Source of the DNA: a virus
Length of the DNA: 58,225 nt
Direction: 5' to 3' (one strand)
Virus record (IMG/VR): IMGVR_UViG_3300018481_000025
Location: 1-58,225 of that record
Shown here piece after piece: positions 22,619 to 30,446 of this stretch. Positions within the stretch are counted from its first letter, which is position 1, and each line of letters begins with the position of its first letter. The notes below the pieces were generated by a model. It had not been told where the DNA came from. It did not search any database and saw only the letters and a program-made list of their open reading frames with translations. The translations under genes and the position numbers were made by a program.

Positions 22619-23667
22619 TGATCAACTTCCCCAACACTCCCACCATCGGCGACGTCTACTACGCACCCAGCAGCGGCGTCAGCTATCGCTGGGACGGTAC
22701 GCTGTGGCTAGGCTATCCCAGCGCAGGGCCGGGCTACGGACCGAGTGGCGATTTTTGTGCCAACATTTATCAGGGAGGAACTGCGACACCGACAGCTTTG
22801 TCCCTGCTGACGACTATGCCCGTGACGTCTGGCAATGCAGGCAACTGGTACAACCCTGCTACGGGTCGTTACCAGCCGCCGCCCGGTCGCTATTACATCA
22901 TGGGGACGACATGCATCTATGCGACGACCAGCGCTGTGCATCACGACCTCTATCTTAAAAAGAACGGTGCCTACGTCCTCTACGCCGGGGACACTATCGG
23001 TGCGAACGCTTGGTATACCGATCCGCAGGTAGCTGGGGTCTTTGATTGTAACGGCTCGGATTACTTCGAGCTGTGGGCTTGCTCGCGGGGCGCGTCAGGG
23101 ACGTGGCAGAACATCACCTTCCTCGCCTTCCCCATTTCGGGGGCGAAGGGACCACCGGGTGACAAGGGCGCACCGGGTGTAACTGGCGGCCAGTTGCTGG
23201 CCGAGCAAGTAGCCACGGTCAATACAGCAGCCTTTAACCTGACGAACTTGGGCGGAGCGAAAACGGTCGAGATTGGCTTCGTCATGATGTCGTCGGCGGC
23301 TGATGACGGCATTCGTATGCGCGTGCTGAGTGGCGGGACACCGCTCGGGAGCGGCTACGCCATGCGGCGGACGTATATTTCTAGCGCTAGCGCGCCGGGT
23401 GGAGACGCTAATTCTCTTGCGTACTTTGACCTTGGTGCGGGTAACGCCAACACCGCGACCTATCCGACGATGGGCAAAATCTCGATCATGAACATGGGCG
23501 CACCGCTGGGCCTGCGTGCAATGGCGCAATACTGGTACACCGGACCCACTACCAACTACACGTTCAATGCTTCGTTTAATGGGCCGGTTGGAGATGGCAT
23601 CCAATTGTATTGGGGGACTGGGCAGATTGCACCAAATAGCCTCGCCCGTGCGATTGGTTGGACATAG
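22609..23667 (+). CDS. Modular tail-fibre-like protein with short collagen stretch, 352 aa
   Basis: Starts MAVMINFPNTPTIGDVYY, overlapping the previous gene by ten bases. Module B (FPNTPTIGDVYYAPSSGVSY) is followed by a jelly-roll-like domain (about 45-180: YYIMGTTCIYATTSAVHHDL, YFELWACSRGASGTW), a short Gly-X-Y segment (GAKGPPGDKGAPGVTGG, about 184-200), then a second beta domain ending IAPNSLARAIGWT. The middle domain resembles C1q/TNF-like sandwiches found in fibres, by appearance only. Confidence 0.75.
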   Translation: MAVMINFPNTPTIGDVYYAPSSGVSYRWDGTLWLGYPSAGPGYGPSGDFCANIYQGGTATPTALSLLTTMPVTSGNAGNWYNPATGRYQPPPGRYYIMGTTCIYATTSAVHHDLYLKKNGAYVLYAGDTIGANAWYTDPQVAGVFDCNGSDYFELWACSRGASGTWQNITFLAFPISGAKGPPGDKGAPGVTGGQLLAEQVATVNTAAFNLTNLGGAKTVEIGFVMMSSAADDGIRMRVLSGGTPLGSGYAMRRTYISSASAPGGDANSLAYFDLGAGNANTATYPTMGKISIMNMGAPLGLRAMAQYWYTGPTTNYTFNASFNGPVGDGIQLYWGTGQIAPNSLARAIGWT

Positions 23668-23685
23668 GGGGGATCGGTATGACCC

Positions 23686-23919
23686 GTGAAGGAACCCTTC
23701 GACCCAATACGAGCGAGCTTCTACCTGATTGCGTCGATCCTCGGTGTGCAATGTGTCGTGGCGCTGGCTGGGCTGGCTGCCTGCATCTACTGGAGCGGGG
23801 CAGTGGTGGAGGGCAAGTGGAGCTGCGAGAACATCAATTCAACGCTCAACCAGCTGCTGACTGGCGCACTCGCAGCCGCCCTCGCCTTCGCTGCCGGGTT
23901 CACGCGGAAGGATAAGTGA
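23686..23919 (+). CDS. Small two-helix membrane protein, possible holin
   Basis: 77 aa from GTG at 23686 ([14 protein letters not shown]); a GGGGGG tract lies upstream. Two hydrophobic segments: residues about 12-37 ([20 protein letters not shown]) and about 55-70 ([16 protein letters not shown]), then a charged end RKDK. The size and shape fit a small class II holin, but the endolysin gene is far away on the other strand, so a virion-associated membrane role is equally possible. Confidence 0.5.
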   Translation: MKEPFDPIRASFYLIASILGVQCVVALAGLAACIYWSGAVVEGKWSCENINSTLNQLLTGALAAALAFAAGFTRKDK

Positions 23920-24353
23920 TGCAATTTGAAATTCCCAGTGTACCTCTCGTCGGTCAGTTCTTCACCGGACCGAACAACACGGTTTATCGCTGGAGCGGCT
24001 TCGCATGGGAGACGGTCGACTGGCGTACGGCGGGACGGACGCCAACGATCACGATGGCACCGACCCCACCCGACCTGCCGATCCCCGGCGACATGTGGTT
24101 CAACACCGAGAAGGGCTACCTGTACCTCTGGTACGACGACGGCTCGACCACGCAGTGGGTCGTGGCTAATCCCGGCCGTGGTACGATCGAGGGACCGCCG
24201 GGACAAACAGGGCCACCGGGCCCGATCGGTCCAGTCGGCCCTGTCGGACCGGAGGGTCCAATTGGACCCGTTGGACCACCGGGACCAGAGGGCGCACAAG
24301 GGCCAGAGGGACCGCAGGGACCGCCGGGTGAACCCGCAGGGTTTAGGAGCTAG
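23916..24353 (+). CDS. Modular collagen-like fibre protein, 145 aa
   Basis: Starts [17 protein letters not shown] with the previous stop overlapping. Module B ([21 protein letters not shown]) and module A ([23 protein letters not shown]), then about 48 residues of Gly-X-Y repeat ([20 protein letters not shown]) ending abruptly at PAGFRS. It lacks a receptor-binding tip, so it looks like a fibre shaft or a truncated copy. Confidence 0.75.
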   Translation: MMQFEIPSVPLVGQFFTGPNNTVYRWSGFAWETVDWRTAGRTPTITMAPTPPDLPIPGDMWFNTEKGYLYLWYDDGSTTQWVVANPGRGTIEGPPGQTGPPGPIGPVGPVGPEGPIGPVGPPGPEGAQGPEGPQGPPGEPAGFRS

Positions 24354-24355
24354 CC

Positions 24356-24832
24356 ATGGCTGAGATGGACTTCCCGCCACTTCCCGTAATCGGGCAGCAC
24401 TACACAGCTCCGTCGGGCATCGTCTATCAGTTCGATGGCTACGGCTGGGTCATCGGCTTCTACGACACCGATGATGATGCCCTCTATACGCTGGGCGACC
24501 TGCTCGATCAGATCCGCATCCTGTTGCAGGACACTGACACGTCGGGCAGCGAGTACCGCTACTCCACCGGCTCGCTCGTGCTCAACATCAATCAGGGTCT
24601 GCTGGAGATGTACCGCATCCGCCCGGACATATTTCTCGAACTCAAATTCAAAGTGCCAACTTACAGCGACGCTCAGCTCGACACGGCACTGGCTATCGAG
24701 CCGCAGCATGTCCCGGCGCTGGTCTACTACGCCGTCGGTATGGCTCAGCTGCGCGATGACGAAGGTACGCAGGACCAGCGTGCCAGTGCGTTCCTGACCA
24801 AGTTTGTCTCCATGCTGGCGTCTCTCGCCTGA
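24356..24832 (+). CDS. Head-tail adaptor-like protein fused to a fibre-type N-terminal module
   Basis: 158 aa, starts MAEMDFPPLPVIGQHYTA. Residues 5-32 are module B (FPPLPVIGQHYTAPSGIVYQF), as in the upstream fibre genes. Residues 40-158 (LGDLLDQIRILLQDTD, LVLNINQGLLEMYRIRPDIF, ALVYYAVGMAQLRDDEG, FLTKFVSMLASL) match the all-helical head-tail adaptor proteins found beside the tail-nozzle genes of podovirus-like phages. Such adaptors bind beneath the portal. The module B fusion is unusual and implies that module B is a virion-docking element. Confidence 0.65.
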   Translation: MAEMDFPPLPVIGQHYTAPSGIVYQFDGYGWVIGFYDTDDDALYTLGDLLDQIRILLQDTDTSGSEYRYSTGSLVLNINQGLLEMYRIRPDIFLELKFKVPTYSDAQLDTALAIEPQHVPALVYYAVGMAQLRDDEGTQDQRASAFLTKFVSMLASLA

Positions 24833-24840
24833 GGTGATCC

Positions 24841-25512
24841 ATGCCCGGACCTTTTGATCGCATCTTCGCCGACGTTCGCAAAGACCTCCCTAGCGTGGTC
24901 GATGCCACTTTGCGGCAAGAGCTGTTCCGGGTGATGGACGACTTCACCCAGCACACCAACATCTGGCAGGAGCATGTGGCTTTCGAAGTCGTACCGCATG
25001 TGACGACCTACAAGGTGACGATGGCAACCGGCAAGCCGAACCGGCTGATGACCGTCTACGACGACAACGGACCGTATTTTGGACCGTTGATTTATCCAGC
25101 ACCTCCCCGTGACAGCCTTCCGCCCAACCCGACATTCTGGCCCGGCGGTCCGGTGACGATGCGCGTGCCCGGCACCTTGCAGCTGCCGAGAGACAGGAAC
25201 ATGAGCGCGGTCTGGTGGGCAGTGATTGCCAAGCGCACGGCAGAGCCGCTCGATGCTGACAAGTATCCGGTGATCGACGAGTGGATCGTCGACAAGTACG
25301 CCGACACGATCGGTCGCGGTGTGCTCGCCCGCCTGTTGGCCGAGCCACAGAAACCCTACTCCAACCCGATGCTCGCTGCGATGAACCAGAAGGCGTACAT
25401 CAGTGGTCGGTCAGAAGCTCGCGTCAACGACAGCCACGCCAACATCTTCGACGGCGCGAACTGGCGCTTCCCGCAGTCGTTCGCGACGGTCAATAGAAAG
25501 GGCTTCACCTAA
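24841..25512 (+). CDS. Tail tubular/neck protein (putative)
   Basis: 223 aa, starts MPGPFDRIFADVRKDLPS. A helical N-terminus (ATLRQELFRVMDDFTQHTN) is followed by a beta domain (FEVVPHVTTYKVTMATGKP, TMRVPGTLQLPRDRN), then helices with RGVLARLLAEPQKPYSNP and an N-rich end. This layout matches neck/tubular A-like proteins following the adaptor in podovirus-like genomes. The next gene overlaps by one base. Confidence 0.65.
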   Translation: MPGPFDRIFADVRKDLPSVVDATLRQELFRVMDDFTQHTNIWQEHVAFEVVPHVTTYKVTMATGKPNRLMTVYDDNGPYFGPLIYPAPPRDSLPPNPTFWPGGPVTMRVPGTLQLPRDRNMSAVWWAVIAKRTAEPLDADKYPVIDEWIVDKYADTIGRGVLARLLAEPQKPYSNPMLAAMNQKAYISGRSEARVNDSHANIFDGANWRFPQSFATVNRKGFT

Positions 25513-26249
25513 TGGCCTACTGGATCCGACATAAGTTCGTCACGGCCAAGGGCGATGGCACTAACACGACCTTGGTCAAGCCGTCGAACTGGAACGAGGA
25601 CCACGACATCTGGATGGACGAGGGGACGGTCATCGGTCGCCCTCCCGGTTCAGGTCCGGGGCCGGGGCAGGAGATACCGATCTCTGCTTTGTTCCCGGCG
25701 GGCATGGTTACACCATATGCTGGTTCTACCGCCCCGGCAGGTTGGTTGTTGTGTGCAGGCCAATCACTCCTGCGCGCCGACTATCCAAACCTGTTTGCGG
25801 CGATTGGTGGGACCTATGGTGCAGTAGATGCGACGCACTTCAGTCTTCCCGACATGCGTGGACGCACCGCTGTTGGTGTCGATCCCGGCACGGGTCGTAT
25901 CGGTGCTTACGTCGCTGGCGCACTGGGTAGTTCAGGCGGTCAGGAGAGCGAGCAGCAATACTGCGACGTCACTGTTGGCGGCACGATGTACGGCTATACC
26001 CAAGGGTCGATCAGCGTGAACGTCGCTATGAATACCCACAACGAAAGTTCCGGTGTCGGCGGACTTCAGTTCGGCGGCAGCGGTTACGCGGCGCAAACCC
26101 ATTACCATTACATGGATGGCTGGTTTAACACTCAAGGCGCGCTCCGAACGTACGTCAACGAAGGCAATATGACTGGCGGTGGCTGGACGCGACTGGCGTC
26201 GAACATGCAGCCATCACTCGTGCTGAATTACATCATCAAGGTGTCGTAG
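25512..26249 (+). CDS. Tail-collar fibre protein, 245 aa
   Basis: Starts MAYWIRHKFVTAKGDGTN, sharing its A with the previous stop. Residues about 60-125 are a phage tail-collar domain (MVTPYAGSTAPAGWLLCAGQ, FSLPDMRGRTAVGVDPG), closely parallel to that of the 18955 fibre. The remaining residues are Gly/Tyr-rich with HYHYMDGW and end in the typical PSLVLNYIIKV. Likely a short fibre on the virion surface. Confidence 0.82.
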   Translation: MAYWIRHKFVTAKGDGTNTTLVKPSNWNEDHDIWMDEGTVIGRPPGSGPGPGQEIPISALFPAGMVTPYAGSTAPAGWLLCAGQSLLRADYPNLFAAIGGTYGAVDATHFSLPDMRGRTAVGVDPGTGRIGAYVAGALGSSGGQESEQQYCDVTVGGTMYGYTQGSISVNVAMNTHNESSGVGGLQFGGSGYAAQTHYHYMDGWFNTQGALRTYVNEGNMTGGGWTRLASNMQPSLVLNYIIKVS

Positions 26250-26257
26250 GAGGTCAT

Positions 26258-26497
26258 ATGGAACCCGAACTCTCTGAACAGACCAAGCTTGAACAGGAAG
26301 TCGGCCGCAAGACGGCCGCTGCAAATGCTGCGGCGTTGGTCGCCGCTGAACAGATGCGCGCTGCCGAGGCGGCCGGTCCGCCAGAGGTGGACGAGGCACA
26401 GAAGGCGGTGGATGAGGCCAAGCCGTTGCCTGTCGAGGAGCGCGAGCCGGTGTTCCCTGTGGCGGGTCGGAAGGCCAAGAACGATGGTCGCACTTAA
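26258..26497 (+). CDS. Small charged helical protein, 79 aa
   Basis: Starts MEPELSEQTKLEQEVGRK with GTAGGAGGTCAT. Ala/Glu/Lys-rich, strongly helical up to residue 60, then EREPVFPVAGRK. No family recognised. Its end overlaps the tail-nozzle start by 14 bases. Confidence 0.6.
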   Translation: MEPELSEQTKLEQEVGRKTAAANAAALVAAEQMRAAEAAGPPEVDEAQKAVDEAKPLPVEEREPVFPVAGRKAKNDGRT

Positions 26498-28247
26498 GTT
26501 TGAAAAGTTCGGCGGTCAGATCCCGGCGATCGACAGCTTGCTGCTGCCGATCGAGAACTCGTCGTACGCCGAAAATGCCTTTCTGCAGGCAGGTCGGCTT
26601 GAGCCGCTGGCCGCCGACATTCCGATCCACACCTTGGCGAACTCGGAAGCGCGCTATGCCTTCCGCGTTCCCATCACGTCGCCCGCCATCGACAACCTCG
26701 TCGACAGCTACTGGCTGGAATTCGAGGACGCCAACACGACCGTCGTTCGCAGTCCGGTGACGGACCTTCTGGACGGCGGTCGGTTCTATTGGGCGAATGG
26801 CGCGGGGATACCGGGGTACACGACCAAGGAGCGGATTGAGGCAGCCCTGCCGCCTCTGCTGCTTGGCGTGCCTCGGCCAGAGGTGGCACCCGGTGTGACG
26901 GTATCGGGCGGGACGACACCGACCGGTACACGGGCTTACGTCTATACATGGGTGACGGTCTCACTGGAGGAAGGTCAGCCCAGTCCGCCGACTGTAGCGA
27001 CCGGCAATCTGAATGGGACGTGGACGATTACGATGACGGCACCGACCGTCGAGGAGACTAACAACCGAACGCTCACCTACACGCGTATTTACCGTACCGA
27101 GGTCGGACCAGCAGGCGAGGTCGGGTTCTTCTTCGTTGCGCAAATCCCGATCGCGACGCTGAGCTATCCCGACAACATGTCGAGCGACATTGTGGCGAAC
27201 AGCGAGCAGATGATGAGCGAAGACTGGTCGATGCCACCTGCGCTCGTTGGTCTGGTGTCGATGCCAAACGGCATGATTGCCGGATGGAAAGATAACGAGG
27301 TGTGGTTCTGCGAGCCGTACCGGCCGCATGCATGGCCTGCCAAGTACACGATCAACGTCGAGTTCCCCATCGTCGGCTTGGGCACGATCGACCAGAACGT
27401 GATGATCCTGACGTCAGGTCAGCCCTACGTCGCTACCGGAATTCACCCCGAGATCATGGCTATGCGGCAGGTGCAGCCGGTTGAGCCGTGCACGGCGCAG
27501 GGCTCCATCGTGAGTACGCCGCAGGGAGTACTCTATACAAGCTACAACGGCCTAATCCTGATCGGACCGGGTGGCGGCAGGAACCTGACGTTTGACATCA
27601 TCCGCAAGGATGAGTGGCTGCGGCTGGTCAACCTGAACACGCTGCACGCCACCTACTTCATGAACGGCTATTACACCTACTCAGGTGCGGTCGAGGGCGT
27701 GTTCCAAGAAGATGCGTTCCAGCTGTTCGACGATCCTGCCACGGCGGGCGTTGATGATAGCGCTTATCAGTCCAGCAACTTCCTCGGCACGATGATCGGC
27801 GCGCATATCAACCTGACCAATGAACGGCTTGGGTTCATGACGCTGCGCACTGACAGCCCGACCTACAATGTCATGCTGGACAGCTGGACCGGTGAGACCT
27901 TCGTCATCCGGGCAGGCAAAGTATTCCATGTTGACCGCCGCCAGTACGTCCCCCGCCAGAGCTATCTATGGCAGTCCAAGGTCATACAAACGAACTGGCA
28001 AGAGAACTTTGCCGCTGTTAAGGTCTTCTTCTCCCCGCCCCTCGGACAGCCAGCGTCCGAGCCTACGTACTTTCGCTACTACGTTGATAAACGCCTGCGG
28101 TACACGCGTCCGATCACAAAGTCGGGCGAGCAGTTCCGCCTGCCGTCGGGGTTCAAATCTAACTTAGTGATGTTCGAGCTATCGGGCCAGCTCATGATCC
28201 ACAACATGCAGGTCGCCACGTCGGCCCGCGAATTGAGGGGTGTCTGA
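26484..28247 (+). CDS. Tail nozzle/tubular B-like protein
   Basis: 587 aa from MVALKFEKFGGQIPAID; the open frame upstream is a shadow. The N-terminus (GGQIPAIDSLLLPIENSSYAENAFL) and beta-rich body (AYVYTWVTVSLEEGQPSPP, PNGMIAGWKDNEVWFCEPYRPHAWP split at about 250-275, QNVMILTSGQPYVATG) are like the large nozzle proteins of podovirus-like tails. They form a beta-propeller ring that ends the tail channel. The text RTYTRIYRTEVGP-like fibronectin-type repeat occupies about 135-220. Followed closely by internal virion proteins. Confidence 0.75.
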   Translation: MVALKFEKFGGQIPAIDSLLLPIENSSYAENAFLQAGRLEPLAADIPIHTLANSEARYAFRVPITSPAIDNLVDSYWLEFEDANTTVVRSPVTDLLDGGRFYWANGAGIPGYTTKERIEAALPPLLLGVPRPEVAPGVTVSGGTTPTGTRAYVYTWVTVSLEEGQPSPPTVATGNLNGTWTITMTAPTVEETNNRTLTYTRIYRTEVGPAGEVGFFFVAQIPIATLSYPDNMSSDIVANSEQMMSEDWSMPPALVGLVSMPNGMIAGWKDNEVWFCEPYRPHAWPAKYTINVEFPIVGLGTIDQNVMILTSGQPYVATGIHPEIMAMRQVQPVEPCTAQGSIVSTPQGVLYTSYNGLILIGPGGGRNLTFDIIRKDEWLRLVNLNTLHATYFMNGYYTYSGAVEGVFQEDAFQLFDDPATAGVDDSAYQSSNFLGTMIGAHINLTNERLGFMTLRTDSPTYNVMLDSWTGETFVIRAGKVFHVDRRQYVPRQSYLWQSKVIQTNWQENFAAVKVFFSPPLGQPASEPTYFRYYVDKRLRYTRPITKSGEQFRLPSGFKSNLVMFELSGQLMIHNMQVATSARELRGV

Positions 28248-28450
28248 TGTCAACCCAAGTTCCGGTCATGCAGACGTCGGTCCCGACGCCTAACGAGGAT
28301 CCTGCATCGCTTGTCCAGTCGGTGCTCGCTATCAAGCAAACCCTAGAACACGACCACGGTTTCGCGCTGGGCAAGTCGCGGCGGCCGCTGACAGCGGCAG
28401 GCATTGCCGTCAACGCGGCGATCAGCGCTGTCACCAAGACCTTGCCGTAG
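28247..28450 (+). CDS. Conserved-looking small protein, 67 aa
   Basis: Starts MSTQVPVMQTSVPTPNED; ATG overlaps the previous stop (TGATG). A helical segment ASLVQSVLAIKQTLEHDHG is followed by AGIAVNAAISAVTK. Located between the nozzle and the first internal virion protein; function unknown. Confidence 0.65.
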   Translation: MSTQVPVMQTSVPTPNEDPASLVQSVLAIKQTLEHDHGFALGKSRRPLTAAGIAVNAAISAVTKTLP

Positions 28451-28459
28451 GAGACGACC

Positions 28460-30445
28460 ATGGCGGTGAGCAACTATGCTTCTGGTCCCGACGACAGCTA
28501 TAGCGGTGGCAGTCAAACGGAAGGTCCGCTCGACCTTAGCAAATACATCTCGGGCGTTACTGATCGCGCTTATAAGAATTGGGGTCGCGCCGAAGATCAA
28601 TATCAGTGGGCGAAGGATCAGTATGCCAAAGACCGGGGCATTACCGATCAGGTAACGCAGCGGGCGCTCGATACTCAAGCGAAGATGGGGGGTTGGGCCG
28701 ACGAAGACCGGGCGTTCTGGACGGGCACCTATAAGCCCGCGATGGAACAGCAGATGGCGTACGCTCGCGAGTACACCACGCCGGGGCGGATGGACGCCAA
28801 CCGTGGTGCTGCTATGGCGGGCAGCAATCTGGCGTTCGACAGCGCTGCTGACATGGCCAAGCGCAATCTATCGAGCTACGGCGTTGACCCATCGTCCGGT
28901 CGATATGCTGGGCTCGATGCTGGGCTGGCGGCCAAGCGCGCTGCCGGTGCAGCGGCAGCGGGCACCAAGTCAGACCGCGACACCGAGATGTTGGGACAGG
29001 AGTACCTCGATCGGGCTATCCGAACGGGTGCGTCGCTGCCGGGACAGGCTGGCAATTTTGAAGGCATCGGCATGGCGGCTGGCAATCAGGCGGTGAACGC
29101 CGGACTGGCGACGACTGCCTCAGGTGCTAACACCATGGGAAGGCCGACTGACTGGGCTGGCCTCGGCAACGACATGTACAAAGAATGGTCGCGGGCGGCA
29201 CAGGCGCAGACCCAAGCTGGCTTGCAAGGCCAAGAATTGGAGCTGAAGCGTAAGGAGGCTGAAGGCAAAGAGAGCAGCGGTATGGGTGCGGCGCTCGGTG
29301 CCGGTATGGGCATTCTCGGCAAGCTCGGCAGCTCATACATGTCCGGCGGCATGGGCGGCATGATGGGCGGGGGCGGCGGCATGATGGGTGGCGGCAGCGG
29401 CATGACCTTCGAGAGAGGCGGCGTTGTGCCCAAGCAAAAGCGCATCAAGAAATTCTTCAGTGGCGGCTTCTCTGGGTTCTCTGCGCCCGACATCCAGCCG
29501 ATCGACTGGGGCGGTGGACAGGCGTTCGACCCATACGATCCGGGCGCGTCGCTGTGGGGCGCGTTCGACAACGACAATCCTGAGCTTGAGGACAACGAAG
29601 GCGAGGGCATCGGCCGGGGTGTCGGCGGTCAGGTCGGCGGCATGGTCGGCCAGATCTGGGGACCGATCGGTCAGATGGCTGGCCGCGAGATCGGTCAGAA
29701 AGTCGGCGGTGGTGTCGGCGCTGCGGTGCAGGGCGACTGGGGTGGGGCAGCGGAAAGCCTCGTCGAGGGCACGCCGTTCGACATGTTCTTCCGGGCTGGT
29801 GGCGCGGTGCCTGAGATCGAGGAAACAAAAGATCGCAACATTCGCCGTGGCTATCGTCCCGGCGTAAGGGACAAGGCGGCCAAGTTCCGCACCATGCCGC
29901 AAGACACCACCATGCAGGATAGGTTCGAGAGGCCCGACAGCGACACCAACGTAGAAGGTCAGGACGAGCCTAATTGGGTGCCTAACTACGGCGACGATCC
30001 CGCTGGCGAATACGAAGAAGGCGGCCGGGTCCGTCAGATCGGTCGCGAGGTGTGGGGCGATCAGATCGTGCCTGCCTACGCTGAAGGCGGCGAGGTCGAA
30101 GACGATATGGTCGACACGCCTGATGATGAAGGCTTGATGCCTGAAGGCGAGATGCCCGAAGACGAGATGGGTATGGGGCCGCCGCCCCAAGAGGCCAACG
30201 TTGTACCACCGGAGGCGTCACCGTCGGGCGGTGAAGAGACTGACGATGTGCACGCGTTGCTGAACGAGGGCGAGTTCGTCATCCCTAAGAAGGTGGTGAA
30301 CTGGCACGGCGAGAAGTTTTTCCAGAAGCTGATCGAGAAAGCCTACAACGAGATGGCGGGGCCGAAGACGGCTGAGCCAGAAGAAGGTCCGCCAATGCAG
30401 GCGATGGCGATCTCGCCGCCGTCCTTCCAAAGCGCCGGGGGTTGA
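28460..30445 (+). CDS. Internal virion protein (putative), 661 aa, with [FY]xxGGxV motifs
   Basis: Starts MAVSNYASGPDDSYSGG with GTAGGAGACGACC. Residues 40-290 are helical and polar (QYQWAKDQYAKDRGITDQV), like ejection-type internal core proteins. A Gly/Met-rich stretch (about 290-315, GGMGGMMGGGGGMMGGG) precedes a Gly-rich membrane-like segment with alternating GxxxG (GRGVGGQVGGMVGQIWG). Four short motifs FERGGVV (317), FRAGGAV (444), YEEGGRV (518) and YAEGGEV (540) recur in other structural genes. The C-terminus (HALLNEGEFVIPKKVVNWHG) resembles a conserved block in podovirus virion proteins. Probably packaged inside the head and ejected with DNA. Confidence 0.65.
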   Translation: MAVSNYASGPDDSYSGGSQTEGPLDLSKYISGVTDRAYKNWGRAEDQYQWAKDQYAKDRGITDQVTQRALDTQAKMGGWADEDRAFWTGTYKPAMEQQMAYAREYTTPGRMDANRGAAMAGSNLAFDSAADMAKRNLSSYGVDPSSGRYAGLDAGLAAKRAAGAAAAGTKSDRDTEMLGQEYLDRAIRTGASLPGQAGNFEGIGMAAGNQAVNAGLATTASGANTMGRPTDWAGLGNDMYKEWSRAAQAQTQAGLQGQELELKRKEAEGKESSGMGAALGAGMGILGKLGSSYMSGGMGGMMGGGGGMMGGGSGMTFERGGVVPKQKRIKKFFSGGFSGFSAPDIQPIDWGGGQAFDPYDPGASLWGAFDNDNPELEDNEGEGIGRGVGGQVGGMVGQIWGPIGQMAGREIGQKVGGGVGAAVQGDWGGAAESLVEGTPFDMFFRAGGAVPEIEETKDRNIRRGYRPGVRDKAAKFRTMPQDTTMQDRFERPDSDTNVEGQDEPNWVPNYGDDPAGEYEEGGRVRQIGREVWGDQIVPAYAEGGEVEDDMVDTPDDEGLMPEGEMPEDEMGMGPPPQEANVVPPEASPSGGEETDDVHALLNEGEFVIPKKVVNWHGEKFFQKLIEKAYNEMAGPKTAEPEEGPPMQAMAISPPSFQSAGG

Positions 30446-30446
30446 G

